A stretch of DNA of 64,000 bases from Rhea pennata. Taxonomy: Eukaryota; Chordata; Aves; Rheiformes; Rheidae. Below are positions 1 to 10,300 of the stretch, in pieces. The DNA lies in assembly GCF_028389875.1 (NCBI RefSeq), contig NC_084677.1, positions 10,458,017-10,522,016 on the forward strand. The letters run 5' to 3'. Under the pieces are notes generated by a model that worked only from the letters and a program-made list of their open reading frames with translations, was not told the DNA's origin and made no database searches. Made by a program: the position numbers and the translations under genes. How positions within the stretch are numbered: position 1 is the stretch's first letter; the number at the start of each line of letters is the position of its first letter.

Positions 1-1459
1 GGTCCAAGATCCCATGAGACCTCAGATCTCCACCAGGAAATTCAGCTTGACCTTAAATATCCAGTAGATACAGCACCACATATCCACTGTGATGACTGCA
101 GAGCTTTGGGGGCCACTGCGAGCTTGTCACCACAGCAGAGGCCATCAGCTGTCCTGCAGCCACCAGCAGCTGTTCTCTGAACCCAAACCTGCCAGCGTCG
201 TGCTCCTGCCGCGGGCTGGGATGGTGCCACAAAAACAAGGAGCCCCAGGGCCTATAGCTGTGCTTTTCTTGCCCCGCAAGGCTCCATCATGAAGTCTGTT
301 TGATAATATCTTTATGGTGCCATCAATCCTATTTAAACTTAAGGATAAATAAATTGGAGCACATTCACAGTCCTATCACGGTGCTCTGACTCACCCAGTC
401 CCAGCAGACATTGTATATTAAATTAATTTTAGAATGTATTCCAAATAAATTGTTTCAGCTCTACAATGAAGAACTCTCCATGTTGTACATTAGGGCAAAG
501 CAGCACAGGCTAGCTAATAGGCGGGCTTTAATTAGCTTGTGATTAGCCTCATTAGGGCTCAATTCATGAATAACACAAGTCAAACCCCTGCCTCCACCTT
601 TCCCTTGGCTTGGGAGAGGAGGGGAGGCAAATGTTATACCGAGGGAAAAAAATAGTGTCAGTCCAGCATTTCTTTTCCTAATCTGCATGGATTCGTCTTC
701 AGATATAGGGCCAAAGTCTGCATTTCTTTATACCCGGCATAACTCTAACAAATCAAACAGACTTGAGGTTTACTCTGGCATCACTAAGAGCAGGATCAAG
801 CCTGCAGGCTCACCAGCTATGTGGGAAAAAAAAAAAAAAAAAAAAAAAAAAAAAGCATTTTCCAGCTATTAATTGCTGCCCCATCCACTGCACACGGTTT
901 TGTTACTCATGTGGAAAGCGAGCAAGACTGAGGAAATTATGGACTGGGGTTACCAGACAGCCCATTTAATATGAATTTTCTGTACTGCTGGCTCAAAGCT
1001 GTGTCTCCTATTAAACGCGCTCAGGATATTACTTCCCGGCGAGTGCTGGGCACATGGGCTGGAGGAGCCACGAGCCTGGAGGGCGTTCAACCCCCATTGC
1101 AGGCAGCTAGCGCTGGCAGAACTGCCGAAACCCTCCGTTAAAATGGGGGGGAGGGAAGAAAATCCTAATGTTTTGTTCTGCTTCTTTTTGACCTGGCAGC
1201 AAGGAGGCTGCATGCCCGGGCCGCCGACACGCACCCCGGGAACGGGGAGCGTTCGTCAGCCCAGTCCGTGCAGCACCGCAAAGACACATCTAAGTGCCGA
1301 GTGTGACTCCAAATAGCACAAAAAAAAAAAAAAAAGATTAAATCAGATTACTATTTGACTTACTGGCTGACAAGATAATTAGTTATCCTAAACAGCTAAT
1401 CAGCAAATTCCTGAGGCTGTAGTAACCACGAGGCCCAAAGCACACCAAACTCCCGGCTA
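1..1459. other. intergenic, AT-rich, candidate conserved non-coding DNA
   Basis: No gene is recognised. The stretch contains a 29-base A run (826-854), a 16-base A run (1320-1335) and two AT-rich segments with clustered TAAT cores (about 500-580 and 1336-1412). Confidence 0.5.
826..854. repeat. A29 homopolymer
   Basis: An uninterrupted run of 29 adenines. No SINE or processed pseudogene body was recognised to its left, so it is listed as a simple repeat only. Confidence 0.9.
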
Positions 1460-4250
1460 ATCCAGCCGTGCCGCACGTCCTGCGCGTCCTTATCTCCTTC
1501 CACGGGGAGGAAACACCTCCCCGCTCAGCTGCCGGCGCTGCGCAGTGGTTCCCAATCAGCGGACGCGAGCATCGGGCCGGGATGCAGAAACCCGGTTAAT
1601 CCGATCTGCCTGGCTGGTTGCTTACTGCCCGCGAGGGTCGCGGCGGAGGGCGAAGGCTCTGCGAGAGCAGCCCGGGATGACGCCACGGGCAGAGACGGGG
1701 TTGCAGCCTCCCGCGTCTCGCGCCCTGTCGCCCTCCGCGGGGCGAGCCAGGCAGCGGGGCCGCGAGCGGGGCCGGGCGGCAGCCCCCCGCTTCGGCAGCC
1801 GAGACCCCCGGCCGCGCGGGGGGCCAGGAGCCGCGCACAGCGGCTCAGCACACCTCCGGGCCCGCGGGATTTTCCCTTTCGGGCAGGAGGGAGCTGAGAG
1901 CCAGGAGGGCAGCTCTTGACTGCGCGAAAGCAATCAAACTGCTTCGCCGCGAAGCAAACAGAGCCGAACCCTTCCAGACCCCGCCAGCGCGTTTCCTTAC
2001 GATTTGCCATTTTTTGTTTGTGCCGGGCCACGGCTGAGCCGTGCCCGCCGCCCGCCCCGGCTCGCTCCGGGCTGCGAGCGGAAACCTGGCACCCCGCGCC
2101 CTGAAACCGCGCTTCGGCGGAGCGATTCCCGAGTCGCCGGAGAGCGGCGCGTCCCACCCACGCCAGGCGGTGCAGGGAGCCGGGGGGCCGCCGACACGCT
2201 GCAAAACTGCGGCAGCGACGACGTCTGCCCGCGGTGACTCACCGCTGCCGATTTGGGCAGAGGCGAGGAAAACAGCCTGAAACGCGCCAGTTTGGCGTTC
2301 GTACTCACAGCGAGAGGATATTAGCTCTGAAAGGGCCCCCCTCGCCCTCGCTTTCAGCTCAGCATTGCCAAAATCTATTTTTCTATATTGAGAAAGTGAT
2401 ATATGGACAGGCTTACATTAGAGAAACCAGTTCACATCAGCGCCAGACGTGTCGCATTCAAGCGGATCGCATCTGCGTCAACAAAATACCCGGCAGTACT
2501 CGACCCTCTCGTCTCCCCAGGCGGCTCTGCTCCTCCTTCCCGTCCCTCCGCCGCAGCACGGCGCCCCGAGCAGCAGTTTCCCTCCCCGCCGCCGCGGCGG
2601 CTCCTCCGCTCCCCGGGCAGGTTTCCGCGTTCTGCCGCAGCTTTCGCGGAGGCGACGTTCCGGTGGAGCCCCGACTCCCGTCGCCATCCCAGCTCTCCCC
2701 AGTCCCCTGACAACGGAGAAAGAAATTGCATCAAGCGGCGAAACTGAACACTTGAGTCCCTGAAAATCATTTTTCAGGCACCATTTTTTTGAAGCAGCGT
2801 CCTATAGAAGCAGGGGTCTGGCTGAGCCAAAGCTGCCGGGCTGCTCGGCGGAGCCTGCCCTCTCCCACCATTTCCACCCACCAGCAAACGGGGCGGTTAC
2901 CGTAGCAGCCACGTGGCCTCACCGCCGCTGGTGCTCCACACCCTGCCCACGATTACTATTTTTCTTTTTCTGGTCTCGCTGCGTTTGCAGCCGGGACCGT
3001 GTTCGCGGGGCGCCGCGTTCGGGGATCGAGGGCTGCGCGAGAAGCCCCCCAGCTCCGCCGGCGCGCCTCCCCGCCCCTCTGCGGCGCCGCCCGGCCCCGG
3101 CGCCGCTCGCGGAAGAGCCTTCCCGCGCGCGGCAGAGGCGACCGGCGGCGTTAGCCGGAGAGGCGAAGGGGGACGCGGCGCTTTGCCGGATCATCCCTGA
3201 AGGCAACAAGAAGCCTTGAAACCCCTTTGGGCATCTGTCCGTGATTGTTCCTGCGCAAAGCGCTGCCGGTATTTCACTTTCTTACCGTCTTATAAAGTGG
3301 AAAATTTTCTTTGTCCAAGTCTCCGTGGCCGCTTTTGGCCGGAGGAGCAGAAACAGCAAGACCAGGCCAGCGCTAAGGGCAAGGCTGGCTGCGAACATCA
3401 GCCCTCTGGCCTGCTCGCAGGAAAAAGCCCCCTGCCCATCCCCAAATTGTCGCATATCTCGTTATTTATTACACCCATCCCTATTCATCTATGGTTCTCT
3501 AACGATCTCCGTTTCTGTTCCCTTCCCAGAGGCGAAGACCCTCAGAGGAGCCCTCCGCAACCGCCCAAAGCAGCGTCCCCGCACCGGCCCCGCTGCGTCG
3601 GGGCCCGGGGACGGCCCTGGCGCCACCCGGTCCCCGGGGGGAGAAGGGGCCGGAGCCCCGGCGCCGGCTGCGAAGGCAGCTCAGCTCGGGAGGCGACGGC
3701 CGCCGCGGAAGGACCGGCCACCGCTCGCCGGAGGTCGTGCTTGGTGGTAGTATAAATCGTTCGATCCTCGGCAACACAAACCCAGTAAAAACGTGTGTAA
3801 CACCACCGTGCTCGCTTTGTCGCTGGCTGTAAATTCCATTTTTAAACCAAGGGGAAAGTGCTAATTACATAGCTCCAGTGCCAGAGCACGGCACCGAAAC
3901 AGTTCGGCAACGCTGCCCCGACAGCAGGATTTTCAATTTCCAATAATTAGCTCCAAGTTCACAGACAATTTGTACCGAAGTTGGAGAGGGATGCTGAAAC
4001 GTATACCTCGCCACGCGCTCCGGAGCCCCCTTCGTCCGGCTCGGCGTCCGACCAGCTTCGAGGGGGGACCGCCGCTCTCCCGCAGCGCCTCCCGCTAGCC
4101 GGGCTGCGCGGCACGGCCCCTCCAAAACCTGGGATCCTTCCCGCACGCACCCCGAGGTCTCCGGCAAACCGCCGAGTCTCTTGCTGCGGGGATCAGGGCG
4201 CGCAGGGAGCAGTGGAAAATATCTCCCCTCGACTGTTTGATGGGAAAATT
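1460..4250. promoter_or_regulatory. CpG-island cluster without recognised gene
   Basis: CpG dinucleotides are dense in several blocks (about 1500-2330, 2450-2740, 2880-3230, 3530-3770, 4000-4200), separated by short AT-richer segments such as 2340-2460. Long overlapping open frames occur on both strands and in several frames at once. This reflects few stop codons in GC-rich DNA and is not evidence of coding. The pattern fits a promoter or regulatory cluster of an unannotated or distant transcript, but no exon can be called. Confidence 0.5.
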
Positions 4251-6319
4251 ATTGTGCCCTATTTCACCTGTATAAAGGCTGCAGAGCTTAGTCCATAGGC
4301 ACTTTATAAAACACGCAGACTAACGAAACCCGGTGCACAGGCAGCGTCTGCCCTGCACACAGCAATTGCCACAGCGTTCCTCCATACGTCCCCTGATCTG
4401 CATAGCCGAAAGATGGCAGCAGTCTCACGCGCGTGCCACTGCACACACGCTGTCTCCTGATAAATGCATACCAGCACGTCTAACTTTAATTTAACACAGC
4501 TGATCTGCACTTCGGAGGGATGTTTCTCCTAGTTCATTTGTGCTTGTGGCTAGACAAGCAAAGATACCAGCTCGCACTGACGTTCACTTTGCTTCTATGA
4601 GTGCTATTTTGCTGGTGTCCCGGGGCAGGGACTACGCCGCTGCCTGCTCGTGCGGCACCTACCATGACGGGCCTGGGATGGGGCCTGCAAAGCGTTTCCC
4701 TGGGCTGAACAGGCAGCAGCGAGGACTTGGCGCATGCCTGGGGACCTCCATCAGCCCAGGGGATGCTGATGCTGTGCCGTCCGCCCAGCTGTTGGCATGG
4801 GCTCAGGGAAGGGACCTGCCCCGGAGCTCCTTGGAGTTAGGAGCAGTGGGGAAGAAAAACAAACAACAAGAAAAAAAAGGAAAAAAAGTTACTAATATTC
4901 ACCATATTCACCCAGCTGAGCAGGGCTCCAGCTCTTAGTGCGTGGTGAGAGCCGTGCTGCCTTAGCGCGCTCGTACCCGCGGGGCGTTAAGGTCTAGGTC
5001 GGGGTGGAGGGCGGCCGTAGCTGCCCGGCACCTCGGCACCCAGCGCGGCGCTGCTCGGGGACACGCACCAGCAGACATCGGCGCAGGCTGCAGCAGAAAC
5101 GCCACCTCTACCACGTCCCTCGCAAAATGCATAGCGGGAGGGCTCCAGGATTCGCTCGTGCTGGCAGGCATCGCGGGTTTTTCCCAGGGGTACTTCAGTA
5201 TGTCTTGTCTGAGTTAATGAAAGACAAAACAAAGACTCGGAGCAATTTTGAAATTACATATTCAAGACGAGCACAACAGAAAAAGTAAAGAGCAATATTG
5301 TTTCGGTATTTGTGGATGCGCTGCCAGCATGGGGAGCATTATCTGCCTACCAGGCTGCAACTCGTTGTGCAGGCTCAGCCAGCACCCAGCTCGCGCTTAA
5401 GCAGCTGAACAAAAGAGACAACCGAGCCTCTCTGCTAAGAAAATGGACCATGAGATGTAATTTCCATAGGATTTTTATAAACAATGTTAACTGTCACTTT
5501 TAGATCCCAAAGCAGCTGCTAAACCCTCCAGTTCTCAGGAGCGTGGGAGCCGCGCGGCTGCCGGGGCCTGGGACAACTGGGCTGCATCCTTCCCGGAGAC
5601 GCCAGCACTCACCCCTGCTGCTGTGGGCCAGCATGCAATAAATGTACGGCTGAGCAAGGAGCAAATTTTATGCAGGAAATAAGAAAAAAGGAAAAAAAGA
5701 TCCGGAGGAAAACAGTTAAACCAGCAAGCAGCATTCACAAGCATCGCTCTCTTGTGCCGCCTCGTTGAATCTCCCCAAGAGGTAGATGAGCCCGAACCAT
5801 GCTGCTGCTGCCCTGCGACACCCGGAGCCTGCAGCACCCCGCCGAGACACCGGCATCGCGCCGCCGAGACGCCAGCATCGCCAGGCACCACGGAGAAATA
5901 CAGGCTGCGCCACGGCAGCGGCGTGTGCTGGCGGCGGAGCAGCTGTGCACCCTCCGAACTCGTGTCTTCAACCAGCAAGAAGCCACCGCTGGGCCGAGTT
6001 CAGGTCACACGACGACTTGGATGATGCTAACGGAATGGGAAAATAAATCCACCGCGCCTTTTTTGGCCCCTCAGAGCTGGCTGGAGGAGAGAATGGGAGA
6101 AAGCAAGTGAAACAGCACCTTATTTTAACAGCAACAGAGGAAACCCGAACAGCTTTGGGGTGAAATTCAGGTAATTAGTTTTACACCACTGTCGACTCAG
6201 CCCGGCTCCAACCCTCTGTTTCCAGCTCCTACAAAGACCAGGTCGGCTCAGGAGACTCCATCAGAATTCCCCTAACTCACGCAGCCCTGAATTAGGACAA
6301 TTCAGGGGTGGTTTTGTTT
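4251..6319. other. intergenic, mixed composition
   Basis: No gene is recognised. Two TATA-like sequences (TATAAAGG at 4271-4278 and TATAAAA at 4305-4311) lie just right of the CpG cluster. A short imperfect duplication lies at 5841-5879. Confidence 0.4.
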
Positions 6320-7370
6320 CGACGGCCTCATCTGGGCGCCGGGAGCAGCTGCCCGTGACGGTTGCGCGATGGACGGCAGCAGCTTCGCGGAACCCGGTGG
6401 CAGAGGCCGCGCGCGAGCAAGGTGCCCGCGCGAGGCCACGCGCCGAGACGCCGGCCGCCGCGGACCGGCGCCCGCTCCTCCGCACGCCGCGCCGGCACCC
6501 GCTGCCTCCTTGCTCTGACGAGCAAGTCCACGCGCGGGTGGGCAGAGCTGCCCCGCTGGAAGCCGGGTCGGTCCGGGTCGGGGTTTTCTCTGCACGCGGT
6601 ACTTCACCGGCGGCCTTGCTGTGGACCCGCGCGCTGACCACCCAAAACTGTCCGGAAAGCGGCCAGAGGAAGTCGCACAGACGTCGGTGCCTGCTGGGCA
6701 GCGGAGAGGGCCCGCAGGAGCCGCGTTGCCCTCAGGCGCTTTGGCCAGGTCCTTCCCGGCGGCGCGGGCAGAGCGGACGACCTCCGCTCGCTGTCGGCCG
6801 GAGACCCGTCTCCTTCCCGGCTGCCAGGGGCGCTCCGGCCAGTCTCCAAGGGCGCGGGCTCTCCTCGCATCTATTGCTTCGGAAACCTCTTGCACGACTC
6901 AGAGGCAAAACCGGCGTTCAACAGCTCGCCCCAAGTTAAAGGGCGCCTCAGGCTCTCCAGAGGGACAGGCTGCTCGGTGCTGCCCCAGGGAGCTTCAGCA
7001 AGCGTAATCTCAGTTTGACCGCTGCAGCGACGAGGTCGTCAGCACGCATCGGAGCCTCGGGGCAGGCCGCAGCGGGTTTAAAGCCTCCGTCTGAAGTTAA
7101 AACACCTCTGAAGCGAGCAACCGAGCTACACGTTAAAATAACGTGACCTGGACGGCTCCAGCTCCCCCTCAAACGCAGCGGCGCGTTAAGCCTCCGGCAG
7201 GCCGGCTCTCCGCGAGGCCGAGCCGGGGGCCGGAGAGGCGGCAGGCAGGAGCCGCGTGCTCGGCCCCCGGCCCGCCGCGCGGACGGCTCGGCCCCGCGAA
7301 CGGCCGCGTCCCCGGGGCCGTTCCCAGCGCCGGCGGCTCCCGAACCCCTGGCGAACTGCAGTGCTCGTGA
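6320..7370. promoter_or_regulatory. second CpG island without recognised gene
   Basis: About 1 kb of CpG-dense sequence is open on both strands in several frames, with no recognisable protein. It fits a promoter-type CpG island or GC-rich regulatory block. Its gene, if any, is not identified. Confidence 0.5.
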
Positions 7371-10300
7371 GCCAGCGAATTCACTAGGTGCTGTTGAAAA
7401 CCTTGTTGAATATTTTTCTCAGAGCTATTCTCAGCAGCACACGAAGTGTTCGTACTACAGCTCAACCAGCTAATCAAGCTAACGAGGCAAGACACACAGC
7501 AACTTCCTCTGGTATGTAATCAGCCTGCAATTAACTTTAACTGTAAATCTTACAAAATATGTCACTTGGAACTTCAAAACGATGCAACTGAACCCCTTTG
7601 GGGGGCGGTGGACACGGGTGGCTCTGGGAGCCGAGCATGGCTTTCACATTGTGGGGTGGCAACAGCAGTCACCTACCTTCTTCCACCTCTTTCCCTCCTT
7701 GGCCCGGAGCTGTGAGGAAGCAGAAGGACGCAGATGCCTCCCCTGCCCCGGAGAGGCACCTTCGCTGCCTCCGTGGAGGCCACGGCTGGCCCGGAGGCAC
7801 CTGCAAGCCTCTGCCGCTGCCCCGAGCGGCCGGCCGGCAGGGAACACAGCCCAACTTGCTTGGAGTCCACGTGCCACCAACTCCCCACGTTTCACCTGCT
7901 GCTGCTCAGGCTGGTAGTAATTACCATGGCTTCAGAAGGGTAGGTGCTCCCTCAGCAAGCCCGAGAGCGCAGGGAAACTTTCCTCTGAAGACTAATTGGA
8001 TTAATTATCCCTCCTTCCTCAGGACACTTTGCTGTTCCCTTTGGAGACAGCAAATGCTAATTAAGAGAAGATGATTTGCACATGACCTTGAAGGTCCACC
8101 CAGCGCTCCCGACTTTGAAGGGAACAGCTTGCACTTTCAGTCTGCATGCTGCCAGGCTGTGGATGCTGAGAGATGACGGACTGCTTTGACTAGCATCCCT
8201 TGGAGAAAATAAAATACGAGGAAGCAGGAAAGGGACAAACAACCAAGGCCAGTTCTGGCTCCTGCTCTGCAAGGCGGAGGAGCCACCATGTGCCCCCGAG
8301 CAGCTGTGCCGAGCTCCGGGTGCTGCCCCAGACATGCTTGCTCTGAACCCAAACCAGTGTTTGTTGGGCAGCCAACAAATGGAAAACATAATCCTCCTCC
8401 AGCTTGAATGTGTTACCCTGGAGCTGCAAGATTTATATATTATTTGCTAGACTAGAAAGGTGCTGTTTAAAGCCATGCTTCAGGCCAGGTGCTGGAAGAA
8501 GGAGTTCCATGTATATTAGGGGAGACACAGGTCAACTCGCAAGTAAGATTAGGATTCTAAAAAGAGCAAAACTCAGAGTTCAGACAGCCCAATCTGTGCA
8601 GTTTGCGTCTTCCAAAGGTAATTTTGACACGGGTCTCCTCCCCGCTGACTGCGCACCCCCCTTCCGTGGACGTCTGTCACTAAGGCTTTCCTCCGAGGAC
8701 GTTAGCCCAACGAGGGGTGTGCGGAGGCGCAAAGAACAGAGCCCCAGGAGCCTCGGCCCATGGGCCGGAGAGACGGGACAGCTTCCTTGAGCTGCAAATC
8801 CTCTCTGTGACCTTCCCTAAGGTCCAGGGATGCCCCCCCTTGTCCTCCTCTGCTTCTCTCTTGCAAGGCACACCTTTTTAGGAGGGCTCTCCTTAGCCTG
8901 CTGATGAGAAGGATTTCAGCAAATTGCTAATAAGGAAGAACTGTTAAGCTTGCTGTATCTAAAAGCACCCATGAGAAAAACCCATTTAGCCTTAAAAAAC
9001 ATACAGAAATTCTGAAGTGGGTGCATTAGGGTGCAGTTGTTTGGCATATGCCATTAATTGAATAGGTTGTGTCACCGCATACAGGCAAGGCGGCCACCAC
9101 TAGCGGAAAATTCAGCCATATTCCCCAAATGGCTTATTAATAACGAGATGTTTCATAGGAGGATCCATGACTCATTCAACAGGAAAAATGGGTCGTTCAC
9201 TGCACCGAGTCTGAACGAGACAGCAGCTTTGGGGGTTTGCTCAGTTTAAACCAGCCAAACGGGACGCAGTGCAGGGGGGGCCTCAGGTAACGGTACCATC
9301 GTGGGCTGCACAGGCCTTTCGAAGGTGGCTGCCCCGCACCCTCCTGGCCGTTTGCCCTCTTCGCAACTCACTTAGGGCGCGCGTCCGCAAGCCGGTCCCT
9401 GCCCGCGAGGCATGGCACGGCACGGCGCGGCACAGCAGGCCGAGTGGCTGGCAGCTGTGCTTCGGACACGCAGCGGCTGTGCGAAGCGGCACGCGATGCA
9501 CCTCGCTCCTGGTGGGTTAATGCATAAAAAAAACAGAGAAAGGACGGGTTAAAAGTTGACATTTGAGATTTTATTATAGCCGTTAATCTTACTGCTATGA
9601 CACAGTTGTAATCGCTTTCACCACCCAACTAAACCCAGGAAGATGTTAATCTAATATGGAAAATTACCATGGGTTTAGCATTCAGCATCTATTTGGGCCC
9701 ATGGCTTTGTATGACTCTTTGGAGATTAATAAAGGAGCTTGCCCTTCTCACTGACAAAATACCGCATTTAATTGCTCCAACCCTCCTTCCCGCTGCTTCG
9801 CCCTCCCTTTGCCCGCCGCCCTCCTGGTGCACGTCTGCCCGGGGACCCGCGGGTGCCTCCGCGCGCGGCCCTGCCAGCAGCGCCGCTCGGCCGGCCCGCT
9901 CCACGGCCTCCTCTGCAGGATGCTTCCGATCGGCAGGCGGCGAGGGGGTACAGGCCGAACAGGCGTCAAATGGGCTGTGATTATCAGTGCTAGGTTTTTA
10001 TGCATTTCTTTGGAAACAGTTTTTAAACCCCATGTTCTGTGTAATTCCTAAAAAATGTACTTTGAATTGGAAAACTTTAGCTAATATTCTCCAAGCCATA
10101 AGGAAAATCTCTCCTTTTCCGTATGTTCCTGACATAGTTTCCTCACCTGACCTTGCAAGATCAGGGAGCTGCTCTTAACTCTCTTGATTACAGGAAGACG
10201 GTTGTTTCTCAAGCCCCTTTCCAAATAAACTTCTTCACCTTTTTTCCTGGTGGCACCTTCTAACTTCTGAGTGTGGCCAAAGGAGGACATTTCGTTACAG

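Noticed and set aside
826..854. A29 run as the tail of a retroposed element
   Set aside because: No SINE body, processed coding sequence or target-site duplication was found beside it.
1525..2157. 210-codon minus-strand open frame in the left CpG cluster
   Set aside because: Several overlapping frames are open on both strands, the composition is Arg/Ala/Pro, and no splice-flanked homologous segment is seen.
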